DNA of 64,000 nucleotides, taken from the NCBI GenBank assembly GCA_963082975.1, contig OY720347.1, positions 43,723,155 through 43,787,154 on the forward strand, read 5' to 3'. The notes beneath the pieces were generated by a model. It searched no databases, was not told the origin of the DNA, and was given only the letters and a program-made list of their open reading frames with translations. Positions 44,288-57,456 of the stretch are shown here, in pieces. Each line of letters begins with the position of its first letter. Positions within the stretch are counted from its first letter, which is position 1. Origin of the DNA: Labia minor. Lineage: Eukaryota; Arthropoda; Insecta; Dermaptera; Spongiphoridae. Position numbers and translations under genes: made by a program.

Positions 44288-46185
44288 TATCTAAAATAAC
44301 AGTTAATGAATGAACCTAGAAAAATAAATGATACAAATTTACAAATTTGAGGCGGGTAAAGATTCGAAATATTTTTTTAGATAAAATTATAAAAACACAT
44401 CTTTTGTACTATATCACTATACTAAAATTATTAGTAGAAATAACCAAAATTTTCAAAATTATATACAATTATAAAAGAAGCACGAATATTTTCCCAATAG
44501 ATATATTAAATGTAAGAATACACATAATTAGAATTAGAATTATATATATTTCAATAGAGGACTCATGTGTAGATATAATATATATTATATATTATATTAT
44601 ATTTGATGTCCAAATAAGAATGTTTAATAATGGTTTATTCGGAGTATGTATATGGAAAGAGGATTTAATCCCCAGGAGTATTGAATTTATTTTTTCATCA
44701 TCATTGTTTCATTTCAAGTAACTGATCCACCATCCAGTTATCGATCTAGAAATAAGTTTTGAAACAAATGTGTTATGACTGGGCAGCTTCCGGATCTAGC
44801 TTGATCCTAACACTCGCTGGTCATCCTGGGTGCCTTGTGTCACAACATCTGTCTTTCGGCTGTCTCAGGGGGCAAAAGGGCCACGTGCCGTCGGTATCTT
44901 CAAGACAACTCCGGAAACCATCACCTGTGCCGGAAATCCTACCGACAAGAAGGTCAATTTCGTCTAGATCTTAACAAAATCCATTTCACTTTCGATTTTG
45001 TTTCTTTTTCTTGAAAAGATTCTTATCTTATTTTAAAAATCACTTATCTTAATTTTGGCCTTATCAATGAATCTTTAAACCGAAAATAATGATTTCTTAC
45101 ATCACAATATATTATAAATAATATTAAATAACCAATAAACTTGTAATCTTAGACCAATAGTAGATAATTGTCAAATAATGATTGCAGATTGTTTAATAAA
45201 GACAACAATCTTGAAATTATATTAAAGATTTATTAAATTCTATTCTATTCTTGTTTTATTTATTTCAAATACTCTTATAAATCTTAAATATATTTTAAAT
45301 TAAATATTATTATTAAAATATGTATAAGAGATATAGACTATATACTTATTTATATAAATTTACTTCTTTTCAAAATTATAAAAAGGGTATGAAAAAAAAA
45401 TTAATAATTAATAATTTTAAAAATTTTTTATATAATAAAAATTGATAAATAAGTAAATTTATCTATCGATGAAGACATATAATTAACTAAATATTTTTAT
45501 CAAGTACCGTGTTATAATTCGATAATTTGATACGTATCTTTTCGATTATGAAAAATTCGTTAAAAATATTATACCCCACTTAATAAGCAATCTCATAAAA
45601 TCTCTGTGAAAGACATATTAATATAAAGGTGGGGTAGAGTTCATTAAGTTTATCAGAGTTTGAATCGGACGGTCATTCCTGCACGCAGCCCGGCTACTCT
45701 ATAGGAAGCCGAGGGGAGCAGTCCCTCACTACTCTAATGATATGTTGGTCCCTATATGTAATTAAAAGATTCTTGGAGGAGGGCTTGGGAGGGACACATT
45801 GGAATCTAAGGGATAGTTCACAGTGAATTTACATTCGAATTAAATTTAACCCCTACAAAGATAGATTTATAGGAGCTGTAATTTAAAATTGTTTTCAGAA
45901 TTGTAATTACAAAAATAACAAAAAAAAAAAAAGAATTGATTATTAAATAATTTTCTTTTTAACTATATTTTTAAATTTCCGTTATAATTTAATTCAATTT
46001 CAATTAAATAATAAGAAAAGGATTATTATAAAATAATTTTAGTAAAAAAACAATGTTGACTTTAACGGGTATCGAATACTTAAACAAGATCAGATTTTAT
46101 CTAAAACGAAACTTAAATATTAATTTTAAAAGACTTAATGTTTTTTAATTTGATTGCATTGATATTATATTAGTATAATTTTTAA
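44288..46185. other. Intergenic DNA with two GC-rich islands
   Basis: Mostly A/T-rich. Islands at 44760-44990 (listed separately) and 45640-45800 (CACGCAGCCCGGCTACTC, GGAAGCCGAGGGGAGC). The open frame at 44347-44721 consists of A/T-driven codons and shows no domain. Confidence 0.5.
44760..44990. other. GC-rich island, possible exon
   Basis: About 220 bases of balanced composition with three overlapping open frames on the plus strand and one on the minus strand (…GFPAQVMVSGVVLKIPTARG). One plus frame starts with a hydrophobic run (SLVILGALCHNICLSAVSGG) followed by a Cys-containing stretch, as in a secreted peptide, but has no ATG in frame. I recognise none. Openness in all frames argues that composition, not selection, explains it. 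Confidence 0.25.
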
Positions 46186-46189
46186 CAGA

Positions 46190-46760
46190 GATTCGGCAAT
46201 TGCAATTATAGATAGTGTAGAAAAATTAATTGAAGTAGGAAAAGAGGTGGGACTGGAAATTAATAATACTAAGACAAAGTATTTAGTAACAGAGAGGAAT
46301 AGTATTAACACACAAAATCTTAATATACAAGATATAGAATTTGAAAATGTAGAAATATTTAAATACTTAGGTTCTGTGATAACGAAAAATAATAATATTC
46401 GAGATGAGTTTAAAGCGAGGTTACAATCGGGAAACGCCTGTTATCATGCAATAAAGGGGCTTATCGCCTCAAAATTATGATCAAAAGGGATAAAAGTTAA
46501 AATTTATAAAACAATTATTTTACCAGTTGTATTATATGGGTGTGAGGCATGGTCTATGACCTTAGGTGACGAGAGTAGATTTAGAGAATAGGATTCTGCG
46601 AAGCCATAGAAAGATGAGGTCACCGGGGAATGGCAAAGATTGCATAACTAGGAATTGCATGACCTCTATGCATCTTCAGATATAGTTAGAATTATAAAAT
46701 CGAGAAGGCTACGGTAGGCAGAACTCGTGGTTAGAATGGCAGAAGATAGAATGGCGAATT
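46190..46760 (+). pseudogene. LINE RT C-terminal region, decayed
   Basis: The plus strand reads GDSAIAIIDSVEKLIEVGKE, GLEINNTKTKYLVT, then FKYLGSVITKNNNI and GNACYHAIKGLIASKL to a stop at 46480. It continues in frame with KVKIYKTIILPVVLYGCEAW and SMTLGDESRFR, and after frame changes with VTGEWQRLHN, ELHDLYASSDIVRII and RRLR.AELVVRMAEDR. It follows the RT active-site region of the same LINE as at 18.8 kb and is the best-preserved copy of this part, but it is 5'-truncated and cut short at 46760. Confidence 0.8.
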
Positions 46761-48854
46761 TTTAACACTACATAAATTTATTATTTCAAATATAAATTAA
46801 AAAATAAATAGTTACATATAAGTATTACTTGATAGTAATTAATAAAAAAAATGATATATGAATGAAACTTGCATATTCCAAAATAGCTTCTATAATACAT
46901 AATTAAAATTTAGTAAAGCTAGACTAGGGGAAGAAAAATAAAATAAAAAAACGTAATTTTTAAAAAAAAAAATATAAAAATCCAAAAGTCAAACAAATAT
47001 ATATTTTCCTCTCTGTATTTTATACTTAATGAATTTATTTTTTAATATTATAAGAATAATTATAATTTATTGACCAATTTCATTTTTTAATTTGACCACT
47101 TTATAATTTTTTCAGTTGTAAATTTAATACTAATATCTATCATTATTTATTATTTTTATAATTTACTTATTATTATATAATATTATCTTTATTAATTTTA
47201 AATTTCAATATTACCACCCTCATTTATTAAATGTATTTTTAGTTTATTTTATATTAATACAATATCTTCTTGTAAAGAAGAATTATACTATTATTTAAAA
47301 AATTTTCAATTTTCTGGTAGGCAATTATAAAGTATATCTATTCTTTAAAAAACAACCATATTAAAATAACAGATACCCTATAATTATAGGGTCTGCAAGT
47401 CGCACAGGTTGCCCACTTTATCGGGGCGCCCATATTTTAAGATTCTTCCCTTTGAAAATATTCTAATAAATCCTAAGAAATATATATATCTCTTATATTA
47501 TCAATAATTTTCTTTGATTACCTATTTATTTTTTGTCATCTTATGCTGTGATTGGTTTTGTTATGTTATGATTTTTTTACCTTTAATTAATCTTTATTAT
47601 TTTGGATTTTTTTCACTACTTATATCATATAAAATATTAAATTAATTGTTTTTTTTTTGTAAATTTTTTCTTTTTTTTTGTAAAAAACATTTACTATATA
47701 CGTTTCTATTTATTGATCTTTCAGATGGCTAGACTTAAAGAGGAGGTATTATAGTAATATTAAATTGTTTATCATTCTAATTTCATTTATTTTAATAGAA
47801 ATTAAAACTATGTTCAAGGATCCGAAATGAAGATAATAAATAATGATGTAAATTCTAAGCTTGTAAAAAAATAATTAATTTGAATGTAACAGAAAAAATT
47901 TTTTAAAATGAAACAATTTTATATTTTTGATGAGTTTTCTTTTTTATTAGAATAATTAATTAATAATTTATATTATTAATTATAATTTTTTTAATATTAA
48001 AATCAACTGAACCAGTGTGGAATTTGCCTTTCACAGACGAATAAAAATTTTAAAAAGAATTTTATTTTTGGAAGAGGTAGATGAAAAATATGAATACTTA
48101 ATTTAAATCTTTCAACTTTATAATCCAATAACACCGTAGGGCATTACGAGGGATAGAATAACATTTGAATGGTTCAATTCGTTTTAGCGAAATCCATGTT
48201 ACCAAAATTTATTATTATTTTATTTAAATGAAAAAAGTGTCATGATCCTAGTTTATAAAAACAGACATATATGGATACCAATTTCAAGCGAATATAACAT
48301 CATTTACGACATGCATATATTCTAATTTATTGTATAAATAATATAAACGCTCATAAATATCTTAAAAACTATAAACTAAAATAATTAATGTTCATGGAAG
48401 TGACCGGTTTCTTTTATTGTTTTAATGCAAATAACTTAATCGGTTCAATTGATTTTCGTAATTGAACCTTTAAGATACCAATAATAGCATCCTTTCTTAT
48501 TATCTAGTCATTACCAATCCAAAAAGCTTGTCATTATACCTTTTAGCTCTATACTTTAACTCAATTTTATTAATGAATTCTTTTCGTTCAATACTAGTTT
48601 TCTACTAACTTTGTATAATAACAGCTAAACAACTATATAATTTTTGTTATTATATCACTAATTATTTAATTTTCTTTTAAAAAATCATCTAAATGAATTT
48701 GAAGTAATTATTAAATTTAAAAGAAAAAAATATAAATAAAATTAAAATTAAATTTTATAAATTATAAAATATGTGTTAAATTTTAACTTTATGATTTAAA
48801 AATTTTATTGATGAAGCAAATAGGGTATTTTATTTATTTCAATCAATCAAAGGG
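46761..48854. other. AT-rich intergenic DNA
   Basis: Contains an 18-bp perfect palindrome ACCCTATAATTATAGGGT (about 47374-47391) next to a GC-rich patch (TCGGGGCGCCCAT, about 47419-47431). Otherwise A/T with homopolymer runs. No exon recognised. Confidence 0.6.
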
Positions 48855-49337
48855 TTAACCCTTTGGGTACTGAATTATTCAAAGAGTATCATGCATCTGA
48901 AACGTATTTAATTTGTTGCTATCTGAATGATGTATGATAATGCAATATTTTGTATGTAACAAATTGTTTATTTCAATTTAATACATAGTTTAAATAAGAT
49001 ATAAGTTTATAATAATTACAGAATAATAATGATAAATAAAACAAACAAAAATAATAACAAATAGTTTTCAACTAACAACTAAATATATCAAAAAGAAAAT
49101 TACTAATAATTTTGCAAAGTGTGATATTTTTCGAAACATGTTGGTAAATGCAGAGGTACTTGGCATTGTTTGCACTGCCAGGTAGTTTCACTTCTAATTT
49201 TGTTTTTATAACAAACTCGGCATCTTTTTGTAGGGTGTTGTTTGGACTCTGTTGGCGTTATTTGAAATGACGAGTCGGACTCGTCAAATGTTATTACGCC
49301 AAAATTTGCGCATGACGAGCGTGACCCAAAGGGTTAA
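48855..49337 (-). mobile_element. piggyBac-derived short element (475 bp)
   Basis: TTAA at 48855-48858 and 49334-49337, with inverted ends CCCTTTGGGT at both sides: a classic piggyBac layout. The interior keeps only the 3' end of a transposase on the minus strand. The ends differ from those of the 2.2-kb relic, so this is a second piggyBac family. Confidence 0.9.
49103..49290 (-). pseudogene. piggyBac transposase C-terminal zinc-binding domain
   Basis: On the minus strand a frame open from the right terminal repeat reads FDESDSSFQITPTESKQHP, then KRCRVCYKNKIRSETTWQC, KQCQVPLHLPTCFEKYHTLQ, NY, stop at 49103. The CxxC...CxxC...C...H spacing is the cysteine-rich C-terminal domain of piggyBac transposases, which binds the terminal repeats. 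The catalytic domain is deleted and the frame has no stop over about 60 codons. Confidence 0.85.
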
Positions 49338-49344
49338 CTAAAAA

Positions 49345-49850
49345 CTTTGAAATAATTTAATTAAAAAACAGATATGGATATAACATAAATATTTTTAATT
49401 TTATTTTATTTATAATATATAAGTAAGAGCTGGCTGTGACGTCATGAAGTGCTGGGTGACGTCATATAATTTTAAATTAAGAAAAACTAATAAAGATGAT
49501 TTTTCTCGAGGATAAAACCAATACAAAGTACATGATTCGTGGAGATATGTAAAAAATCTCTTCATGTGAAATTTGGTGCAAAAATAACCCTTCCCTTCCT
49601 ATCGTCGATCGCTAATACTACCACTTCCGGTTTCCGGATTTGCACCAAAAGTTGATCAATCCACCATACTGATGCATTAAGTAAATATACCAAATTTCAT
49701 CAAAATCCGTTCAGCCGTTCAAGCTGTACACATCTATATGGACGGACGGACGGACGGACAGACATCATACTAAAAATACATTTTTCTGTTAAGAAAATGC
49801 ATGATTCGTGGAGATATGTAAAAATCTCCACATGTGAAATTTGGTGTGAA
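49345..49850 (-). mobile_element. Repeat family 1, copy lacking both tips
   Basis: Minus orientation. It contains the TGACGTCA...TGACGTCATATAA block (49436-49470), CCGGAAACCGGAAGTGGTAG inverse (near 49621-49640), the CGGACGGACGG tract (49740-49760) and the 'CATGTGGAGATTTTTACATAT' block up to 49850. The CGGTCGG ends and the hairpin are absent. It begins only a few bases after the piggyBac-derived element. Confidence 0.75.
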
Positions 49851-51203
49851 AAAAATAATTGGTTAGGGTTGTTAAATTTTGTAAATATGTTATTTTAATA
49901 AATTTCTTAATAAATAATTATAATTATAAAATTTTTTAAATGTAATTAAGTTGATTTATAAAATATATAATTATCTTTAATTACTTTTTGATTAAAGTAT
50001 ATATATATATATACCTGTAATATAATAGAAGTTATATGATCAAATTATATGATTAATGATTATTATATGATTAAATTTTTAATTAAAGTGATTTGTTAAT
50101 TATTGTTATTATATTAGTTTATATTATTTTTGATTTGTTAATTATTGTTATTATATTAGTTTATATTATTTTTAAAATATCAAACAAGACATGAAAATAC
50201 AATATTTATAATTTTTTAATAAATTTTCATTTTTTTTTATTTTTTTTTATTTTGTTAACTTGGTGAGTCAAAAGTTTGTTTTTAATCAATATTTTCCTAA
50301 ATATCTAAAATTACATTAAAAAAAAAAAATAATCAAAATTATTTAAAAAGATTCCTATCTGGAACTACCTTAAGGTATTACCTCAAGCGGGGAGGCCATA
50401 GTTCACCCAATCATACGTCTCTTTCTTGCCTGATTCTTCTTCACAATCCATCTACTACAACTCATTTGTCAGGATTTCCAATCATATACTCGATCAGATT
50501 ATATATTATCATATCAGTCGCATACAGAATATATATTATGGGTACTATTTAGTTTGTAACTAATACAATAATTTTCCTATTGAAAATTTGAATTATCCAT
50601 GAGTTTAAAGGTTTAAACTATAATAAAATAGCTAATCAGTTGTTTAAACCGTTTAAGAGCTGTATATAACGAATAATTCTTTTCATTCGTTTCCTTAAAA
50701 TAAAATATAACATAACATTAATTAAATATAAGATTAAAAAGAGACGAAATATTTTCCAGCACTTAATTTAAATTATAAGTTATCATTTTATTCAATATAT
50801 TTCCAAATATAATAACAAATAATAGATATTAGATTGAACGAAAATGAAAGCAATTGTAATATTAAAATGTATTATTCAATATTAAAAAGTTTACAATATA
50901 TGTCTAGTATACTATGGAAAAATATTATATTCTCCATGGGGACAAGAACTTTTCAATTCACTAGCACCGTAGAGTTTATAAACTAACAATTCATTCACCA
51001 AAATGTAAAGGTGAATTATTCAATTTATTCCTGCCACGTTTTTGAATGCATATAAAATTTTAATAACATCATTTTTATACCTACCAGGGAGACTATTTGA
51101 AAATTTAATGGGTTAACCGCAACTAGAAGATGGAACAAAATTTAATGAATTTGTTAATAAATAAGATAACTTGGGCATTTACAATTTGATTATTATTATT
51201 TAA

Positions 51204-51243
<40 letters not shown>

Positions 51244-51478
51244 ATAAAAAGGACATTTTAATGCGATATAACAAATAAATCTAGAAACTTATTTTAGATA
51301 ATAGAAAAAAATATTTTAATTAATTTATTAAGAATAACATTTTGAATTAAAAATTATATATTAAAAATTGTTTTATTATTATTAAATTATTATTAAAACT
51401 TTATTTAATTATTTGAATTAAGGATTCTTATATTTATTCATTTAATTTTTTCTGTCTTTTTACTATATCGTCAGGCAC
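49851..51478. other. AT-rich intergenic DNA
   Basis: A direct duplication of about 53 bp at 50085-50180 ('TGATTTGTTAATTATTGTTATTATATTAG' twice). A slightly GC-richer patch lies at 50345-50480. (TA)n at 51209-51240. No exon. Confidence 0.6.
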
Positions 51479-51628
51479 TTGTCATGGTGCCAAACACGCG
51501 CTGGTTTAATAAATATTATTTATTGATTTTAATTTATAATTTAATTAATTAAATTTAATTTAAATATAATATATGTTATTTAATCCAATCAAATTTGCGT
51601 GATAGTCGAGTGGAGACACTCCAGCTTA
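51479..51628 (+). mobile_element. Repeat family 2, 3' end fragment
   Basis: From 'TTGTCATGGTGCCAAACACGCG' to GCGTGATAGTCGAG, the hairpin TGGAG-ACA-CTCCA (51610-51622) and GCTTATTTTC. Useful because the 3' tip is intact. Confidence 0.75.
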
Positions 51629-52573
51629 TTTTCTATTTAGAATTTGACTATAAACACAATTATAATAATAATATTTTATTTTTGTTCTCAAATAACCTGT
51701 AAGAATGGATAGAGATATTAGAAAATCTATTATAATTTTTTAGGTAGTTTATTAAGTAAAGTTGTTCTGATATTTTATTATGGATCTTTCTTAATTGATA
51801 AACCAATGTTCGAAGGTAATCTATTAAAAACGGCCATAAAATAATTGGAGATGTTTATTGGCCCGGTCAGAAGGAAGGTGGGGGGAAGGAGTAGCTCCAC
51901 AACCTTCCTCCATCACATTGCATTCTGATCGGGTAACATTTTAACACATCTCCCAAATATTTCATAATTAAAACAAAAAAGTAATTATTTTCTCATTTTT
52001 GTATTAATGAAAATATGTAAATAGAGGTCAGACCAAGAAGAAAAATGCCCGTTTGAACGAATTAGGAACGGCACAAATCATAAGGAGCCGTTCTCAGGTG
52101 AAATAAATGAGATTGGGACCCGGCAAAGTGGGCGGGGAGCTCATCGCCCAACTTCGCTTTCGTGGCCTCTTTTGATTAAATATTTTTCGATATTGTTTAT
52201 GCACACCCCTAATCTCATCTTTCAAGCTAGGTTCGACCCCTCGGGGGTTTCAGACCCGCCCCCACTTTCGGTTTGGCCTCGGGTCGATTTTCCTCTGGCT
52301 ATTTGTTTGTTGTCCCGAAATCGCGTCTTCTGCGACTAAAAATATTCTTTTCTTTTTCAAAACATTCCGATTAATAACTATTTTTATTATTTTATAATTT
52401 TATCTTAAGAGTAATGTAAAAAAAGAAAAATTTGAATGAAAATTTTTTTTAAACTGTATTACTGACCAATATTAATTATCTAATAGTTGTATAACTATAG
52501 AGTAATAAAATTTTGCACTAATTTTTCTATATTCTTAAATTTAATTTAGTTTCATTGTAAGCTATTTTGATCA

Positions 52574-52607
<34 letters not shown>

Positions 52608-52635
52608 TCAGATATTAATTGGTATATTTTTAGAA
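51629..52635. other. Intergenic DNA with GC-rich islands
   Basis: Islands at about 51860-51925 and 52020-52340 in A/T-rich DNA, then a (TTA)n tract at 52577-52607. Confidence 0.55.
52020..52340. other. GC-rich island, candidate conserved non-coding element
   Basis: About 320 bases of mixed composition (e.g. GGGACCCGGCAAAGTGGGCG, CGACCCCTCGGGGGTTTCAG). Frames in all directions contain stops. A perfect inverted CCCTCGGGGG-type block lies near 52236. No RNA gene or domain is recognised. One of the two strongest GC anomalies in the window, together with 59.58-60.0 kb. Confidence 0.35.
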
Positions 52636-52639
52636 ACTT

Positions 52640-52745
52640 AGAGAACTTTATAGAACATTATCTATCGCTGTGACCGTAGTCAATTTCAAGGTCACAGTAA
52701 CCACATTCCTCCAAATGTACCTATTTTGCATTACCTACCTTCATC
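52640..52745 (-). mobile_element. LINE 3' tail, strongly decayed
   Basis: The minus strand reads RYIWRNVVTVTLKLTTVTAI, comparable to the C-terminal 'RDTWRNVVVAAKNF' region of the LINE at 19.7 kb, before a TAGATA-like tail. Confidence 0.45.
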
Positions 52746-55367
52746 TAAATCACTCATATTATACTTCAATTTAATATATATATATAATATGTACATTTTG
52801 TTAATAACTATTCTGAAAAATATCAAATTAAAAGGAGATAAACTTCAGGCGAAATAAAATATTATAATATCATTAATTTAAATGAGTTTCAGTATCAGGA
52901 AAAATTTCATCTTTACTAATGGAAAAACTTTTTAAAAATTCCTTTTATGAATCATCGTCATCATCACCATTTGTTTGAAAACAAGACAAGATAATTATAT
53001 ATAGAAATAAATTAGACATTTCAAATGGTGATCAGGTAAATTTATTTTTAGAAGTATTAAAAAGAATCCACTATTATTGTAGATTAGATGTAAATAAACC
53101 ATGTTATAGTATTTAAATAATGAATATAATTTGTCGAATAAATGAATTTAAATAGTATTTGAAAAACAATATCACAGAGTATTCTCTTTTAATATTATTA
53201 AGAAAAGAAACTATTATACTAAAACTGTTATACTAAAAAAAATTGTCATTGCTGTTTATTTAAGATTGTTTGTAATATCATCCATCAAAAAATGTATGTC
53301 ATACAAAATAGTCAATGTTTAACTTTAAGAAAAACGGCTGCGCAATTTTCGAAAAATTAATGCGGGGCCACCCATCAGTCCAATTAGTGAAAACTTGATA
53401 ACAATTACTTATAATTCTTATATTCATCAAATCTAGATACTGATTTTTTTCAAAGTATATAAAAAATCAAATTAGAAAGTTTTTACTTCTTAGAAAATTA
53501 AAGAAGTGAATAATATCATCTAAATCTAAAAGTTATGAAAAGATTGATTTATATTCAAATAAAAAATGACTTAAAATAAATCTCTGGAATATAAAATTAA
53601 ACTTAAAACAATATGTACAATAAAATATATTTATTTTAGATGCATTTTGTTGAAAGGCTTATATCTTTAAAATTTAATTAATAAAATTGAAATATGTAAA
53701 AACAATATATATAATAAAAACAATAAATTTTTATGTTACTTTCTCAATAGGTCCCTTGTTTTCTAAGTTTTCTCTCTATTTTCTGCTGGTTGTTTTCTTC
53801 TCCTTTTTCTTTTGAATTTGCGTGACAAAAGAAACTAACCCATTGTTTTTTTTCATTCTGAACTTGTTTTAATACATTAAAATAACGTCACAATCAATCG
53901 GTATTGCTATCCCCATTCCACAGATCGAAATTATTTATTTATTTTTCGATCGATCTTGTGACCTTTAATCTTGTTTATTACTAAACTAAAAGAAGAATAA
54001 TAAATATCTTTCCGCTAGGTAACTTTTCTCAGAAAACATTGATAAATTATTTATATTTTTAAATAAATCTTGCATTTTTATTCTTCTTCTGACATATTAT
54101 AATATTATTTTCTTATTGAAAATTGATCATTTCTTTTATTTCCTTAAATATTTCTAATGAACTATTTAATTCTATGCTATTTAAATTTTTACTGTTAATA
54201 TGCATTCTTTTCATTTATTAATAAAATATTTTTTAATATTTAACACCTGATTCATCAAGGACAAACATTTTAAAATATATTCAATATAGGAAATCTATGA
54301 TATTTTTAATTGGTTTGATTTTATTTATATTTAAAATTATCATATTCAAAAACAAAACAAATCTACACTTTAGGCATCCATTGAAACACAAAAATTAAAA
54401 TTTTAAAATTTTTGATTATAGTTCTAATTATCTTTTTTTCTGTCGTACCAGCTTCAAAGATCATTAATTAATTTTCTAATAAATTTTATATTTTAATCTT
54501 TACTTCTATTTCGAAATGTATTTTAAATTTAATCTAAGTTTTATATATAAATTGAATAAATTTGTTAAAAATGCTTTTTTCATATTAGCATAATATATTG
54601 TGTGATAAATGATATATTATTATTAAATTGTTTAATATTTATAAATTTTTATGATTTTGATTTTAATTTTTTTGTGGTTGTAAATATTCTAAATTATTAT
54701 ACATATATATAGGTATATATATAGATTCTTATACAAAATATCATAATTAAGGGAATATAAATATATAATATATAGAATGATTATTATGAGTTCTAATAAT
54801 TATTTATATTGAAATCAGTTTTTGCTTGCGAATAATTTATATTTATAAATTATTTTTAAATTAAATTAAATAATCTGATATTAAGTTAGCCTCAATTTAT
54901 AGTACTAGTATTATATTTATCTATAGTTCGATTAAATTTATTTTAATTAGTCTATTCAAAAAGAATTAAATCTTCAACTAGAATATTACTATAATATCTA
55001 CTATTATATAAATATATATTCATTGTTTCTCGGTTTCTTGACCTCTTCAGAGTATTTTAATTAATTCATTAAACATTCTCTTATATCATTAGCTAAACAT
55101 GCAACATCAAAAATTTTATAAACTTGACCCCGTAATTAAACGCCATCACTGGAATATCTTTACTTTTCAATCAAATTATTACAATTTATATTTTTCAATA
55201 ATTATAAGTTAATTAAATTCTTTAATATATATATATATATATAAGAAATATTTTTAATAGGAATATACAGGTATTAAATTATTCAGGAGTATGGGTTCAT
55301 CCCTCCTCGAATTAAATCTAATTATATATTTTCTCATTTAGTAGAATTGTATACATAAATTAAAAAA
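52746..55367. other. AT-rich intergenic DNA
   Basis: Long A/T-rich sequence with short TA tracts (e.g. 55226-55242). A small GC-richer spot at 53330-53395 has no recognisable content. No exon seen. Confidence 0.65.
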
Positions 55368-55885
55368 TCTAGAGTGTCTCCACTCGACTATCTCGAAAAT
55401 TTGAATTGGATTAATTAACACTTATATTATATTTAAATTAATAAATAATACTTATTAAACAAGCGCGTGTTTGGCTCTTTGTTGATGGCACCACGTCACG
55501 TGCTGGCGCGTGTTAAAACATTAATTCTGGTACTTTCAGCAATTCACTCAAGCTGTAATTCTATATATAGCAGTTTTATACAATTTTTAATCATGTGGAA
55601 AAACTATGAAACATATATCTTTATTTTTACGGTCAGTTTATAAGAAAAAAAATGAAAACGTAGTAGGTAATGACTTTCTTTCGGATGAGCTACATTTCTC
55701 AAAAGTTGATAGAAAACTACGAATTTTATATACCAAATTTCATTATTCTAGCTCAAACTGTTTTTGCCTAATCTTGTCTACATACACACATACAAACACA
55801 CACATACACACAGATATTTTTCTTCACCTTAGTGAAAATGACTGAAATTTTCGTGATCGCAATACGATCTCTCCCGAGATAGTAA
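55368..55885 (-). mobile_element. Repeat family 2, complete copy
   Basis: Minus orientation. The hairpin end (GAGTGTCTCCACTC, 55371-55384) is next to ACTATCTCG. Then come the 'GGCACCACGTCACGTGCTGGCG' block, the TATATATAGCAG block, a (CACA/TACA)n tract (55780-55812), and CGAGATAG followed by TAAAAATT at 55870-55885. The 'CCTTCAAAACG...CATCGAAA' segment is missing. The plus-strand frame at 55606-55845 lies inside it and is not a gene. Confidence 0.75.
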
Positions 55886-57456
55886 AAATTGACCCCTACA
55901 TTTAAATAACCTAATAATGAAATTTTTTCATTTTTAATTTATTTAAAAATAAACTTAATTTTTTTCAAAATATAATTTGGTAATTAAAAATAACCTTCTT
56001 TCTAAAATTGATAATTAAACATCACATGCCTATATATACATATATATAATATAATATATATATATGAATTTTATTAGTCCATGGACAAACCCTGATAAAA
56101 TTGAAAATCAAATCAGCTGGGAGATGTACTTGTATTAATATTAATTGATTAACTATTTTGAAATTCTTTGGGTGTATTTAAACATCCAAAACAATCTTAA
56201 TGGTTTCTCATTTGATCATGGATGGATTGGTTGATATAACATTCTATAAATTCTCAGACATCCTTTATGTCCTCCAATAACATCAAACAGTTTAATTTTT
56301 ATCACAAACTTTAAACATTATTTTAATTTTTTTACAAATACCACTGAAATGAGAATTTGTTAACTTCTTTTGAGACTTGGATTGGAAATTTGATGAACTT
56401 TTTGGGGTTTTGTACGTTCTTTGGAATGTCGGCGCCATCAATCTTGTCCTGAAGCGTGGAGGGGAGTTCCAATTGACCAGAGACGCCTTCCTTCGATTGC
56501 TCCAGGCGCTACTTACTCCCTTCTGATTTCTTAAAGTGTTAAAATATTTAAATCTATATTTTATACAATATTGCAATATTAATTGATCTACAAATTATTA
56601 TCAGCCATCTGCTGTAGTAAAGCAATTCATTTTTTAAGATAATAAATCTCTTTAAAATTTAAGATTTATCTTTGAGAGGAGTTAATTAATATGGCGTAAG
56701 TATTATTATTGTCTCGGTTGGCCTATTTCTTTCAATAATTCATCTTAAAAAAAACAATTATTCATTAAAATAATATAAAAACTTTGATAACACGCACATA
56801 ATTTCTAAAAAGGATGAGAACAAATGAACGTCTGTCATGAAAATGTAATAAAATTAAATCATTAAAAACTTTTCAAGTTAATTTTAAAAATAAAATTAGA
56901 GTATATATGTAAGGATTGTATATATGTATTTAATGTTGAAATTATTTAAATTCAAAAAATTTAATAATATTATATTTATAATCATATTAATAAAATAATT
57001 TTAATATTATATTTATAATCATATTAATAAAATAATTTTAATATATTTCACTGGAAAAAAAAGAATAAAAATTAATTGGAATTTAATAAATAGTGCCCTT
57101 TGTTTGATATATTTTTCAAAATATCATCAATTACTTTCTTGATATATATATACTGTAAACAAATTTTATATATCACACTGAGTTAATAGATTATAAATCA
57201 TAGTGATGACCGAAGTTTCCTCGAAACTTCAAAATAACAAATTAAAAGATACTCTTCATGGTTTATTTATAGATCTTTATTTAACTTTCTTTGTATGTTT
57301 GGTTGTGAATATTTATTTATATGTTGTATTTTCATAAATCATCACTATCAAATAATTATTCAATAATGAATTCAGAATATTAAATTTTAAATTTAAAAAA
57401 TTTAAAAAGAAAATGATTATATTAGAACAAATTAGAAATGCACTAAAAATTGAAAA
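55886..57456. other. AT-rich intergenic DNA with GC-richer patch at 56.4 kb
   Basis: Patch at about 56395-56525, open in one plus frame (LWNVGAINLVLKRGGEFQLT…) and one minus frame, with no recognisable domain. A 50-bp direct duplication lies at about 56965-57040 (TTATATTTATAATCATATTAATAAAATAAT twice). Otherwise A/T. Confidence 0.5.

Noticed and set aside
44347-44721. 124-codon plus-strand frame
   Set aside because: Composition is Ile/Lys/Tyr/Asn-rich as expected from A/T DNA, with no domain and no splice or promoter context.
56292-56576. 94-codon minus-strand frame
   Set aside because: Crosses a GC-richer patch that is open on the other strand too; no recognisable domain and A/T-driven ends.
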